From contig NZ_QEWJ01000001.1 of NCBI RefSeq assembly GCF_004127215.1, positions 186,001 through 250,000 on the forward strand: 64,000 bases of DNA, written 5' to 3'. The notes beneath the pieces were generated by a model that saw nothing but the letters and a program-made list of their open reading frames with translations, was not told the origin of the DNA and did not search any database. Shown piece after piece: positions 30,901 through 40,032 of the stretch. Source of the stretch: Streptococcus oralis (GTDB taxonomy: Bacteria > Bacillota > Bacilli > Lactobacillales > Streptococcaceae). The translations under genes were made by a program, and so were the position numbers. Within the stretch, counting starts at the first letter, position 1, and the number at the start of each line of letters is the position of its first letter.

Positions 30901-31098
30901 AGAAGTCCCCTTTTCTTTTCACGGATCAAATTATATAATCCGATTGTTTTATAGTATAATAACACAAATTTGTATAGTTTTCAATTTTTTTCTTACATTT
31001 TCGATATCATATCGAACTAAAAATAAATTTTAAGGCTATTACTATTTTATTTGTCAAATTATTTTAAAGATATAATTATTATACTTTTTGAATAATTT

Positions 31099-32442
31099 TT
31101 AAAAAGTTTGGCGTTTGGCTTTCCGTTCAGCACGGCCACGCGCCCGATTTTCAGCACGCTTGGTTTTGCGACGTTTTTCATCCACCGCCCATTGAATCTT
31201 CTTCTTATAGCCTGGTTTGACTTTTTTCTTTTTCTTTTTAACCAAGCCAATCATTTCAATATCAAGCTTATCCTGCTTCTTTTCACGGTTGGCACGACGA
31301 TCACGATCATAGGTATCTTGAAACTCTCCGTCTTTGACCATCTTAGGAGTAAACTTGATTCCTAGTTTCTCCAACTCACGGATATCCGAGTCATCACTTG
31401 GCTGGTAAAGGGTAATAGCTGTACCAGGAAGACCATTGCGTCCAGTACGTCCCACACGGTGAACAAAGAAGGACAAGTCTTGCGGAATGGCGTCATTGAT
31501 GACATGACTGACACCTTCAATATCAATTCCACGTGCTGCCAAGTCTGTTGCAACAATATACTCAAAATCAAGATTTTTCACCTGATTCATGATTCTCTTG
31601 CGCTCGCGAGGGGCAATATCTCCATGAATCTTCGCTACCTTCAAACCTTGAGCAGTCAAATAAGAATGCAATTCATCTGCACGCGTTTTGGTGTTAACAA
31701 AAATCATTGCCAAATACGGTTGCATGACTTGAGTCAACTGGTAAATTTGAGCATTCTTGTCGCGGCCCTTGGTCGAAATCAACCAGTTATCAATCGTATC
31801 TGAGATGACTGTCTTGGTCTTGATTTTTTCCATGACAGGATTTGACAAGTATTTTTTCAAGAACGGTTGTAATTTTTGTGGAATTGTCGCTGAAAAGACC
31901 ATGAATTGCAAGTCTTTTGGAAGGCTCCCTGCAATCTTATCGACTGTCTCCAAGAATCCCATATCCAAGGTCATATCGGCTTCATCGACGACAAAGGTCT
32001 TGGCCTTGTGAATAGCCAAATCACCAGATTTGACCAAATCATAGATGCGACCTGGCGTTCCGATAACGATATGTGGTTGGTTGCTGGCAAGTTTTTCAAT
32101 CTGACGCGCCTTATCCGTCCCACCCACATAATTAACCACACGAACTTCGACATCTGAGTGAGCTGCAATCTGACGAGCTGCTTGGTAGATTTGAGTAGCC
32201 AACTCACGACTCGGTGCAGTAATGACCGCTTGCACACTATCGCTAGTTTCATCTAATTGCTGGAAAATGGGGAGTAAAAAAGTATGAGTCTTTCCTGAAC
32301 CTGTTTTTGACTCACCGACCAAGTCTCGACCTGCTAAGACAATAGGAATTAACTTATCCTGTACCTCTGTCGGAGTTGTAAATTCCATCTCCTCCAAAGC
32401 CTTTTCTATATAGTTTTTAAACTGAAATTTCGTAAATGACAT
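31099..32442 (-). CDS. DEAD-box ATP-dependent RNA helicase
   Basis: Unwinds RNA duplexes in ribosome assembly, mRNA decay or cold adaptation. The 447-residue protein has all core motifs: GRDLVGESKTGSGKTHTFLLP (Q and I), PSRELATQIYQ (Ia), VIGTPGRIYDL (Ib), VDEADMTLD (DEAD), FSATIPQ (SAT), IVATDLAARGIDIEGV, and HRVGRTGRNG (VI). A Lys/Arg-rich tail follows, as in the CshB-like group. I choose the ATG at 32442, with GAGG five bases upstream; an ATG seven codons earlier coincides with the predicted transcription start. It lies between two surface-protein genes with its own promoter. Confidence 0.9.
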   Translation of the reverse strand: MSFTKFQFKNYIEKALEEMEFTTPTEVQDKLIPIVLAGRDLVGESKTGSGKTHTFLLPIFQQLDETSDSVQAVITAPSRELATQIYQAARQIAAHSDVEVRVVNYVGGTDKARQIEKLASNQPHIVIGTPGRIYDLVKSGDLAIHKAKTFVVDEADMTLDMGFLETVDKIAGSLPKDLQFMVFSATIPQKLQPFLKKYLSNPVMEKIKTKTVISDTIDNWLISTKGRDKNAQIYQLTQVMQPYLAMIFVNTKTRADELHSYLTAQGLKVAKIHGDIAPRERKRIMNQVKNLDFEYIVATDLAARGIDIEGVSHVINDAIPQDLSFFVHRVGRTGRNGLPGTAITLYQPSDDSDIRELEKLGIKFTPKMVKDGEFQDTYDRDRRANREKKQDKLDIEMIGLVKKKKKKVKPGYKKKIQWAVDEKRRKTKRAENRARGRAERKAKRQTF

Positions 32443-32469
32443 ATTATCCTCGCTTCTATTCATCTAACC

Positions 32470-32475
32470 ATTATA
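32470..32475 (-). promoter_or_regulatory. Extended -10 promoter of the DEAD-box helicase gene
   Basis: ATATGGTATAATGG on the minus strand, about 28 bp ahead of the chosen ATG. Confidence 0.6.
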
Positions 32476-32592
32476 CCATATTTTGAGCATTTTCAGTAGT
32501 TCAACTAGTCTGACCTATCACAAGGCTATCAACTTCTCTAAATACCACTCTTAGACTTGAAATCACACATTTTATTTCTATCCAAAATTCAA

Positions 32593-32621
32593 AAAGAGAA
32601 GACCAAATTGGTCTTCTCTTT
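32593..32621 (-). terminator. Terminator after the SHIRT surface-protein gene
   Basis: Perfect 14-bp inverted repeat, AAAGAGAAGACCAA and TTGGTCTTCTCTTT, followed on the minus strand by TTGAATTTT. It lies about 95 bp after the stop codon. Confidence 0.7.
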
Positions 32622-32716
32622 GCCTTAAAGCTAGTGACTCAGATAGATTTGTCAAACAGTCAAGCAGATGCTTAAGAATCTTTTAAAAGTCGATATACTC
32701 TAGATAAAATCAGTAC

Positions 32717-35700
32717 TTAATCATCTTCCCGCTTGCGACCAAGAAGTAATCCTCCTAGACCTGCAAGAATAGCACTTGTCGTTGCTCCCTCAATTGAAAT
32801 TAGAGAAGTGCTACCTGTATTTGGCAAAGTCGCTTGTTTAGTCTTATCTCCTGCAGGAATTGGAACAGCTGGCTTATCATTTGCAACAGGTTTTCTTTCA
32901 AGCTTCTTCTCTAACTGATCCGTTTGAACTTTAGCTGCTGAATCAGTCTCTTGAGTTGGCTTCACTTCTGGAGTCACTGGTGGAACTGGACTTGGCTGAG
33001 GTTGTGGCTGTGGACTAGGAGCTTGCTTGGCTTCAAAGCCCCACTTACCAACTAAGGTCAGATTTCCTCCCTCTTCCACTTCTTGATAACCTAGGAATGT
33101 CCATGTACCATTTGCAACAGCAACTTCTACAGGCATCGGTGCTTCTGGAACAAAAGTAATCGCTGCAGAAGAACTTGTAGTATATGTTCCACTTTGTGGA
33201 AGTAAACTCAATACTTCTGTTGGCAAGTTATTGTCTGCTGTAGCACTCTCGAAGCGGTAGGTTGCTTTATAGGTTTCAATTACCGGTGCAGGTAAAACAT
33301 TAACTGGTACAAGAACTTTAGTAGAAGAACCATCTGGATAATCAACACGAACTGTACCGCTATAAGTACCTGGTTTTGTAGTATCTATTTGATCCGCAGG
33401 CGTGATATCTACTACCTTAGTGCCAGCTGGAAGGCTTGGCAAGTTCGTCACATTATCGGTCAAGTCTGGTGTTTCTCCAACCTTGATAGTTTCTTCCGTT
33501 ACTTGAGGCGTATAAGTTTCAGCATTTGTCGGATTCGCCTTGAATTCCCATTTTCCTACAAACTCTACATCAGCCTTGTTGACAACGGCGCTAGCTGCAT
33601 CATAGCCCTTGAAGGTCCAAGTGCCATCATTCACTGAATCTGTGTATGTGGTTTGTGATGGTTGCTGAGCGGAAACAGTATTACCATTTTCATAAGTTGC
33701 ACTGTCGCTTGGAGTCAAAGCGGTGATGGCTGCTGGAAGTGCTTTATCCGTCGTTGCGCTCTCGAAGCGATAATTTGCTTGATACTTGTTGGCTCTAAAC
33801 TCCCACTGACCAACAAAGGTAACATTTGTCTTATTGACCACTGCACCAGCTGGAATATACCTCTTAAATTTCCATATCCCATCGTTCGCTGAATCTACGT
33901 AAGTGGTTTGGATTGGCTGCTTAGCCGAAACTGCAACACCATTCAGATATGTTGCACTGTCGCTTGGAGTCAAACCTGTGATTTCTGCAGGAAGTTGCTT
34001 ACCTGCTGTTGCGCTCTCGAAGCGGTAATTTGTTTGGTACTTATTGGCTTCAAATGACCATTTACCTACAAACTCTACATTAGCCTTGTTCACGACTGCA
34101 TTATTTGCAGCGTAGCCTTTGAAGGTCCAGATACCGTCATGTACCGTGTCTGTGTAAATCGTCTTCGCTGGCTGTTTAGCTGAAACAGGGTTACCATTCT
34201 CATAAGTTACACTATCATTTGGAGACAAGGCTGTAATAGCTACTGGAAGATCTTTTCCGGCTGTCGCACTTTCGAAGCGGTAACTTGCTTGATACTTGTT
34301 GGCTCTAAACTCCCACTGACCAACAAAGGTGACATTTGTCTTATTGACCACTGCACCAGCTGGAATATACCTCTTAAATTTCCATATCCCATCGTTCGCT
34401 GAATCTACGTAAGTGGTTTGGATTGGCTGCTTAGCCGAAACTGCAACACCATTCAGATATGTTGCACTGTCGCTTGGAGTCAAACCTGTGATTTCTGCAG
34501 GAAGTTGCTTACCTGCTGTTGCGCTCTCGAAGCGGTAATTTGTTTGGTACTTATTGACTTCAAATGACCATTTACCTACAAACTCTACATTAGCCTTGTT
34601 CACGACCGCATTATTTGCAGCGTAGCCTTTGAAGGTCCAGGTACCGTCATGTACCGTGTCTGTGTAAATCGTCTTCGCTGGCTGTTTAGCTGAAACCGCT
34701 GCGCCATTCACATAAGTTACACTATCATTTGGAGACAAGGCTGTAATAGCTACTGGAAGATCTTTTCCGGCTGTCGCACTTTCGAAACGGTAACCTGCTT
34801 GATACTGATTCGCCTTAAATGCCCACTTACCTGTGAAAGTCAAATCAGCTTTTTTCACAATCTTACTTTTGGCATCGTAACCAGCGAAAGTCCAGGTACC
34901 GTCGTTCACATCATCTGTGTAAGTTGTTGTAGTCAACTCTTCTGGTACAACCTTTTGCGTGTTGTAATAGCTTGAGCTATCTTTTGGTGCTTTCTTCTGG
35001 ATAAATTCAGGCAAATCAACACCAGCCGTTTCGCTCACAAAAGCATAGCTTACATGATGTGGTCTAGGCGTTACTTCCCAGATACCCGTAAATGTCACGC
35101 GATTGCCATTATACGTCGCATTCTTCTGATCGTAACCTTTGAAGGTCCAGACATAATCTTTTTCTTCTTCAACTACTGATTCTTTAGCAAGTTGCTTGGC
35201 TACAATGGTATCACCAACCTTATAAGAAGCCTCATCACTTGGGAGCATTCCCAAAATACTTTGTGGCAATGGAACACCTGCTTTAGAAGATTTGAATACA
35301 TATTCTGGATTTGGAGTAGGTACCCAGCTTCCAAGGAAAGTCTGTCTACCTTTTGCTACAACGATTTTTTCTTTATCGTATCCTGCAAATGTCCAAGTTA
35401 CCTTGTTTGCTCTGTCAACATAAGTCGCTTCACTTGGTTGCTCAGCGTCTACTTCTGTAAGGAACAGACCGCCCATTTTATAATCAATTGGGTTTTTCGG
35501 AGTCAACTTGGTGATATGATCTGGCAATACGAAATCAGGATCAGTTGATTGGAACTGATAGTCTATACCATTTGGCGTAAAGCTCCAAGATCCTGTGATG
35601 GTCTTCACTTTCGTACCTACAATAGCTTTTCCGTATTTATCCGCATCAAAACCATGGAAGGTCCATGTACCTGTCGGAACTGTTACTGTGGATGTATCAA

Positions 35701-36469
35701 GTTTGCTTGCATCTTTATAATCGTCAGCTCTTGCAACGAAATCAGTGCCAGCTGGAAGCATATCGCGAATCTTATTGGGCAGAGGATAGATCGGAGTTGA
35801 GTTCTTAAATTTATATTCTACTCTGTAGGTAGTATCCGTCTGTTTGGTAGAATCCTCAGGCAATTTTCCTTTAGAGGAAGTGTCTCCAGACTCTACTTCT
35901 TTTGAAGGAATCTTATCCTTTCCCAAGATGATTTTCGGTTTTTTATTACGAAGTCCCGAATTAACGAAGGTTACCAGATTTCGATAAACTTTATCAATTT
36001 CTTCTTGCTTGGTTGCAGTTTGAAGCACACCATCAGCGGCTGTCATCACGCCGTTCAAGATTTCTAGACTATCGTCTGTCTTACTTGAGAAGTCCTTGCT
36101 ACGCAAGTTTTTGAGGTAGTTCTCTAAAGTGCTCTTGTTTAGACTTGCATTTGCTGTCGCTGGTTGAACAGTGGCTACAGCTGACTGAGCATTTTTAAAG
36201 GCAATCGAATCTGTCGCTTGACTTGTCTCTGTCGCAGCAGATTTCTGCATTTCACGGCTAGACTCTGCTTGAGATATTTCACCAGCCTCTGCCGAAACTT
36301 GAGACTCTAGTTTCTGCTCCACCTTCTCTGTCACCGCAAGTTCATCTGCATGAGTTACCTGAGTCGCTCCAAGAGAAGCCGGAGCAAATAAAAATCCAAT
36401 TGCAAGGGAGACAGTAGCAACTGACAACTTGCGAATTGAATATTTTATCTCTCTATCCTGAAAAAACAT
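32717..36469 (-). CDS. LPXTG surface protein with SHIRT repeats and a Rib domain
   Basis: A 1250-residue wall-anchored fibrillar protein. Order: YSIRK signal peptide (KYSIRKLSVATVSLAIG, 1-42), a helical N-terminal region (about 45-210), four diverged SHIRT-like units (about 216-555), five near-identical 85-residue SHIRT units (556-980), a Rib domain (about 983-1060), a tenth SHIRT-like unit (1069-1149), a proline-rich wall segment (1150-1215) and LPNTG (1215-1219). SHIRT arrays form rigid rods in Sgo0707 and related 'periscope' proteins, where copy number sets the distance of the tip from the cell. The helical head is presumably the binding part; its ligand is unknown. RBS AAGGAGG; own promoter. 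Confidence 0.9.
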   Translation of the reverse strand: MFFQDREIKYSIRKLSVATVSLAIGFLFAPASLGATQVTHADELAVTEKVEQKLESQVSAEAGEISQAESSREMQKSAATETSQATDSIAFKNAQSAVATVQPATANASLNKSTLENYLKNLRSKDFSSKTDDSLEILNGVMTAADGVLQTATKQEEIDKVYRNLVTFVNSGLRNKKPKIILGKDKIPSKEVESGDTSSKGKLPEDSTKQTDTTYRVEYKFKNSTPIYPLPNKIRDMLPAGTDFVARADDYKDASKLDTSTVTVPTGTWTFHGFDADKYGKAIVGTKVKTITGSWSFTPNGIDYQFQSTDPDFVLPDHITKLTPKNPIDYKMGGLFLTEVDAEQPSEATYVDRANKVTWTFAGYDKEKIVVAKGRQTFLGSWVPTPNPEYVFKSSKAGVPLPQSILGMLPSDEASYKVGDTIVAKQLAKESVVEEEKDYVWTFKGYDQKNATYNGNRVTFTGIWEVTPRPHHVSYAFVSETAGVDLPEFIQKKAPKDSSSYYNTQKVVPEELTTTTYTDDVNDGTWTFAGYDAKSKIVKKADLTFTGKWAFKANQYQAGYRFESATAGKDLPVAITALSPNDSVTYVNGAAVSAKQPAKTIYTDTVHDGTWTFKGYAANNAVVNKANVEFVGKWSFEVNKYQTNYRFESATAGKQLPAEITGLTPSDSATYLNGVAVSAKQPIQTTYVDSANDGIWKFKRYIPAGAVVNKTNVTFVGQWEFRANKYQASYRFESATAGKDLPVAITALSPNDSVTYENGNPVSAKQPAKTIYTDTVHDGIWTFKGYAANNAVVNKANVEFVGKWSFEANKYQTNYRFESATAGKQLPAEITGLTPSDSATYLNGVAVSAKQPIQTTYVDSANDGIWKFKRYIPAGAVVNKTNVTFVGQWEFRANKYQANYRFESATTDKALPAAITALTPSDSATYENGNTVSAQQPSQTTYTDSVNDGTWTFKGYDAASAVVNKADVEFVGKWEFKANPTNAETYTPQVTEETIKVGETPDLTDNVTNLPSLPAGTKVVDITPADQIDTTKPGTYSGTVRVDYPDGSSTKVLVPVNVLPAPVIETYKATYRFESATADNNLPTEVLSLLPQSGTYTTSSSAAITFVPEAPMPVEVAVANGTWTFLGYQEVEEGGNLTLVGKWGFEAKQAPSPQPQPQPSPVPPVTPEVKPTQETDSAAKVQTDQLEKKLERKPVANDKPAVPIPAGDKTKQATLPNTGSTSLISIEGATTSAILAGLGGLLLGRKREDD
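33530..34804 (-). repeat. Five tandem 255-bp SHIRT repeats in A-B-A-B-C order
   Basis: Each unit is 85 codons. Units 1 and 3 (TAGKDLPVAITALSPND) and units 2 and 4 (TAGKQLPAEITGLTPSD, with FKRYIPAGAV) match each other, giving a 510-bp higher-order repeat that is nearly identical at DNA level: positions 33781-34020 match 34291-34530 with few differences. The fifth unit differs. Confidence 0.95.
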
Positions 36470-36498
36470 TTCAGCCCTCCTTTTCTTTTATAACTTTT

Positions 36499-36504
36499 AT
36501 TCTA
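36499..36504 (-). promoter_or_regulatory. Probable -10 element of the SHIRT surface-protein gene
   Basis: TTATGGTAGAATAAAAG on the minus strand, about 30 bp ahead of the ATG. The 190 bp upstream are very AT-rich with no gene. Confidence 0.45.
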
Positions 36505-36666
36505 CCATAACTGACTGATATTATCGAATTTTTGCTCTAAATCTTTTAAAAATTATCTGGCGATATTTTTTTATAATATACAACTATTTTAAAAGTTTAT
36601 TCTATAAAATAATTATAATAATAAACTTCTGTAGATTTAATTTTACTTGATTCTACAAGACATATC

Positions 36667-36697
36667 AAAAGGGGGAGAACAAATTTTGTTCTCTCCC
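36667..36697 (-). terminator. Terminator of the obg transcript
   Basis: A 13-bp stem (GGGAGAGAACAAA with TTTGTTCTCCCCC, one G-U pair) followed on the minus strand by TTTTGATATG. It lies about 60 bp after the small gene downstream of obg. Confidence 0.7.
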
Positions 36698-36757
36698 ACT
36701 ATTAGCTTTTCAACTTCTACTACAAATTTCAAAGAGTTTTTTATCAATATCGATAGG

Positions 36758-36931
36758 CTATTTTTCTTCTTTATCAACCTTCTCATTGTCTTTTTTTTCT
36801 CGTGCTAATCTAAGGGCACGTTTGGGATTGAGACGATTAAACAATTCTTCTAGTTTCTTTTCATTCCATACGTCTGCTGCGGAGACAAAATTTCCATCTG
36901 CATCTCGGAATGATATCGGTTTATCTCCCAT
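36758..36931 (-). CDS. Small charged protein downstream of obg (57 residues)
   Basis: An ATG-started reading frame of 57 codons with AGGAG seven bases upstream; the RBS overlaps the obg stop codon, so translation is probably coupled to obg. The protein begins MGDKPISFRDADGNFVSAAD, contains VWNEKKLEELFNRLNPKRAL, and ends in a Lys/Glu-rich tail (KKDNEKVDKEEK). It has no signal peptide or membrane segment and is likely helical. I have seen similar small hypothetical proteins next to obg in streptococci but know no function. Codon use and the RBS support a real gene, and a terminator follows. Confidence 0.75.
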   Translation of the reverse strand: MGDKPISFRDADGNFVSAADVWNEKKLEELFNRLNPKRALRLAREKKDNEKVDKEEK

Positions 36932-36940
36932 ATCAATCTC

Positions 36941-38251
36941 CTAGTCTACAAATTCAAACTCAAATTTACCGATTCGAACCAAGTCTCCATCTTTGGCACC
37001 ACGCGCACGAAGGGCTTCGTCAACTCCCATACCACGTAACTGACGAGCAAACTTCATGACAGATTCGTCACGGTCAAAGTTGGTCATGTTAAAGAGTTTC
37101 ATGAGTTTTTCACCAGAAAGTACCCATGTAGCATCATCGTCACGGCTAATTTCAAAGGCTTTTTCTTCCTCATTAAAGCCATAGTAAGCTTCTTCTTCCA
37201 TATCAGACTCGTCATAGAGCAAGAACTCTGGAGTCTTATCTAACAATTCAGCTGTCGCATCCAAAAGGGGTGCCAACCCTTGTTTGGTTAAACCAGAAAT
37301 AGGGAAGATGGCTGGAAGTTCTTCAAACTCATCGTAGTTTGCTGCCAAGTTCTTCTTGAAGGCTTCCAGATTTTCCTGACTTTCAGGCATGTCCATCTTG
37401 TTAGCTACGATGATCTGTGGACGCTCCATCAGACGAAGGTTGTATGATTCCAATTCTTTATTGATAGCAAGATAATCTTCGTAAGGATCACGTCCTTCGC
37501 TGGCCGACATATCGATGATATGAAGGATAACTCGAGTGCGTTCAATATGACGAAGGAACTGAGTCCCCAAGCCGACACCCTGACTAGCTCCCTCAATCAA
37601 ACCGGGAAGATCCGCTACGGCAAAAGATTCACCTGATTGTGTACGAACCATGCCTAAATTAGGGACAATAGTCGTAAAGTGGTAGGCACCGATTTTGGGC
37701 TTAGCAGAGGTAATCACGCTAAGAAGGGTTGATTTACCGACTGAGGGGAAACCTACCAAACCGACATCCGCTAAGATTTTTAATTCTAGTTGCAACTCAC
37801 GTTCCTGACCCGGCTCTCCATTTTCCGAAATTTCAGGTGCAGGATTTTTTGGTGTTGCAAAGCGGATATTTCCACGACCACCTCGACCGCCATGTGCCAC
37901 GATAAATTCTTGGCCATGCTCAATCAAGTCTGTAATGACTTTACCTGTCTCTGCATCGCGTACAGTCGTTCCTTGTGGTACGCGAACACGAAGGTCTTCT
38001 GCACCACGCCCATGCATTCCTTTGGTCATCCCTTTTTCACCGGATTCGGCCTTAAAATGACGGTTATAGCGGAAATCCATCAAGGTACGCAAGCCTTCGT
38101 CTACAACGAAAACAACGTTACCTCCACGTCCGCCATCACCACCCCAAGGACCGCCATTCGGGACATATTTTTCACGGCGAAAGGCAACCATACCATCGCC
38201 ACCATTACCAGCCTTGACCTTAATCTTGGCTGTATCTAAAAACATACTCAT
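36941..38251 (-). CDS. obg: Ribosome-associated GTPase Obg
   Basis: Essential GTPase of 50S subunit assembly and stress signalling. The 436-residue protein has the glycine-rich Obg fold (about 1-158: [19 protein letters not shown] and [15 protein letters not shown]), a G domain (about 159-335: [26 protein letters not shown]) and the C-terminal OCT domain (about 345-436). ATG start; a second ATG two codons on is equally possible. The downstream 57-residue gene is coupled to it. Confidence 0.96.
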   Translation of the reverse strand: MSMFLDTAKIKVKAGNGGDGMVAFRREKYVPNGGPWGGDGGRGGNVVFVVDEGLRTLMDFRYNRHFKAESGEKGMTKGMHGRGAEDLRVRVPQGTTVRDAETGKVITDLIEHGQEFIVAHGGRGGRGNIRFATPKNPAPEISENGEPGQERELQLELKILADVGLVGFPSVGKSTLLSVITSAKPKIGAYHFTTIVPNLGMVRTQSGESFAVADLPGLIEGASQGVGLGTQFLRHIERTRVILHIIDMSASEGRDPYEDYLAINKELESYNLRLMERPQIIVANKMDMPESQENLEAFKKNLAANYDEFEELPAIFPISGLTKQGLAPLLDATAELLDKTPEFLLYDESDMEEEAYYGFNEEEKAFEISRDDDATWVLSGEKLMKLFNMTNFDRDESVMKFARQLRGMGVDEALRARGAKDGDLVRIGKFEFEFVD

Positions 38252-38267
38252 ATTTTCTTCTCACTTT

Positions 38268-38291
38268 AAAAAGGACTGGAAAATCCAGTCA
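38268..38291 (-). terminator. Terminator after the DUF4044-like gene
   Basis: GACTGGA pairs with TCCAGTC around TTT, followed by CTTTTTAAA on the minus strand. Confidence 0.7.
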
Positions 38292-38316
38292 CTAAACAAT
38301 CCTGATTTATCACATT

Positions 38317-38451
38317 TTATAGATTACTCAACGCACCTATTGCTGTTGCAAAAATACCAAGCAAACTTGCAAGCAACATGACAATAACAATCAATAATGT
38401 TAATTTTTCAAACATTGTTTTTTTACGTTTTCCTTCATCTCCGAAAGCCAT
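38317..38451 (-). CDS. Small single-pass membrane protein, DUF4044-like (44 residues)
   Basis: An ATG-started frame of 44 codons with AAAAGGAG six bases upstream. The product begins MAFGDEGKRKKTMFEKLT and continues with one hydrophobic helix (about 19-41, LLIVIVMLLASLLGIFATA), so the basic N-terminus should face the cytosol. Length and pattern match the short DUF4044 proteins that I remember being annotated near obg in streptococci. Function unknown. It lies between the PspC gene and a terminator and is too short for standard length cut-offs. Confidence 0.75.
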   Translation of the reverse strand: MAFGDEGKRKKTMFEKLTLLIVIVMLLASLLGIFATAIGALSNL

Positions 38452-38493
38452 GTGGTCTCCTTTTCAATTTATTTTTATTTTTTAAATTATAGC

Positions 38494-38685
38494 TTAATAG
38501 TCTGTAGAGACTGGCGCAATTATCCATAGGATTATGTAAGCAAGTACCCCTGCCCCATAACAAAAGGCAAGAACTCCCCAAATCACACGGACAATGGTAG
38601 GGTCAATATCAAAATAATGGGCTACACCTGCGCAAACACCTCCAATTTTTTGATCTCTACCACTTCTCATAAATTTTTTTGCCAT
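38494..38685 (-). CDS. PspC domain protein
   Basis: A 63-residue membrane protein consisting of a single PspC domain: MRSGRDQKIGGVCAGVAHYF, then DIDPTIVRVIWGVLAF and two closely spaced hydrophobic helices. PspC proteins take part in phage-shock or envelope-stress signalling in other bacteria, but streptococci lack the full Psp system, so the role here is open. It follows the glycosyltransferase gene by 22 bp and is probably co-transcribed with the two glycolipid synthases, which suits an envelope role. Confidence 0.85.
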   Translation of the reverse strand: MAKKFMRSGRDQKIGGVCAGVAHYFDIDPTIVRVIWGVLAFCYGAGVLAYIILWIIAPVSTDY

Positions 38686-38707
38686 ATTTTATTCTCCTAT
38701 ATTTTTA

Positions 38708-40024
38708 CTAATCTCTCCAGTAATCCCGGATGCTAGACAACTGCTTTTTAGAAGCCTTTAATATTCGTTTGGATTCTTTAACTGGAGCTGAAACAGCCTG
38801 CTGAGGTAGATAAAGAACCGTCTTCAGGAATCGCTGTGTCATGGGTTCGTCGCCACGTAGCTCCTGCTCAAATTTATTTGAAATAATGGCATCGAGATAA
38901 AACTCATGGACTCGTTTCCCAAAATTCTCAGCAGAAATCTCATACAACTTGTCAGCCAACTTCTGCTCATCCATATCCGGAGTGGCAATCAAAGCCTCCA
39001 AGATGGCACCTGCAAGTTCCTGTTCTCCATAGTAGAGGGTTCCAAACATCTTGTCACTAATCAGATTATCCAGATAAGGATTGCCATGAGCGATGACAGG
39101 CGTTCCACTGGCTAGACTCTCTAGATAAGTCAGGCCTTGGGTTTCACTAGTGGATGCAGAGATAAAGAAATCTGCCGCCTTATAGTATAAGGCTGTTTCA
39201 CTTGGGGCTATCATACCAGTAAAAATCACCTGATCTTGAATTTGCAACTGGACTGCTTGTTCTTTCAGACTGTCCAGATAAGGACCGTCACCAGCAACAA
39301 CCAGTTTCACCTTGTCTTCTTCTTTCAAAACCTGCGCAAAGGCGGCCAGAACCGCTTGAATATTCTTCTCATAGGAGATACGAGAAAGACTCAGTAACAT
39401 TTTCTCATCTTCTTGAATTCCAAGTTTAGATCGAAGGGCAGTTAAATTTTCTTCTTTAATCTCAGGTCGTTCAAATTTAGCTAGCTCAATACCAGTTGGG
39501 ATAACACGTTTTTCAACCTTGACTTTGTACTTAGAGAGAAGGTCCCGAACAATCTCACTAGGACAAATCACTCCGTCCACATCGTGAAGAAAGCCCCGTA
39601 CCAGATATTTTACCATACTTGGCCGAATCAGCATACCCTTGGCAATGTAATGTACATAGTCTTCGTACTGGGTATGGTAGGTATGAATAACAGGAATTTT
39701 CAATTCTCTTGCAATCCAAATCCCTAGTAAACCTAGCGAAAACTCTGTTTGCGTATGAATGATATCTAGCTGATACTGTTTGGCAATTTCAAGTGCCTTT
39801 GTAAAGCCACGATAAGCAAAACGTCGATCCTTAAATGCAAAGAAGGGAACACTCGGAATTCGGATAATTTGCCAATCCTCGTAGCGGTTCACGTCTTTAT
39901 CAGTGGTTGTAAAGATAAAAACTGCATGTCCTTGCTTTTCAAGCTCTGTCTTTAAGGTTCGAATACTGGTCGCAACCCCAGAAACCTGAGGAAAATAGGT
40001 GTCAGTAAATAAACCAATTCGCAT
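38708..40024 (-). CDS. Alpha-monoglucosyldiacylglycerol synthase (GT4 family)
   Basis: Membrane-associated GT-B glycosyltransferase of 438 residues that adds glucose from UDP-glucose to diacylglycerol, the first step of glycolipid and lipoteichoic-acid anchor synthesis. The N-terminus RIGLFTDTYFPQVSGVATS, the SLSRISYEKNIQAVL segment and the E-X7-E nucleotide motif in STSETQGLTYLESLASG are typical of GT4. I recognise it as the partner of CpoA (the pneumococcal Spr0982 protein). It starts 8 bp after cpoA ends. The C-terminal basic helix probably binds anionic lipids. Confidence 0.87.
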   Translation of the reverse strand: MRIGLFTDTYFPQVSGVATSIRTLKTELEKQGHAVFIFTTTDKDVNRYEDWQIIRIPSVPFFAFKDRRFAYRGFTKALEIAKQYQLDIIHTQTEFSLGLLGIWIARELKIPVIHTYHTQYEDYVHYIAKGMLIRPSMVKYLVRGFLHDVDGVICPSEIVRDLLSKYKVKVEKRVIPTGIELAKFERPEIKEENLTALRSKLGIQEDEKMLLSLSRISYEKNIQAVLAAFAQVLKEEDKVKLVVAGDGPYLDSLKEQAVQLQIQDQVIFTGMIAPSETALYYKAADFFISASTSETQGLTYLESLASGTPVIAHGNPYLDNLISDKMFGTLYYGEQELAGAILEALIATPDMDEQKLADKLYEISAENFGKRVHEFYLDAIISNKFEQELRGDEPMTQRFLKTVLYLPQQAVSAPVKESKRILKASKKQLSSIRDYWRD

Positions 40025-40032
40025 AGATTACC

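Noticed and set aside
38317-38451. The small membrane protein considered as MacP, the PBP2a cofactor
   Set aside because: At 44 residues it is too short for what I recall of MacP, and the gene neighbourhood is different.
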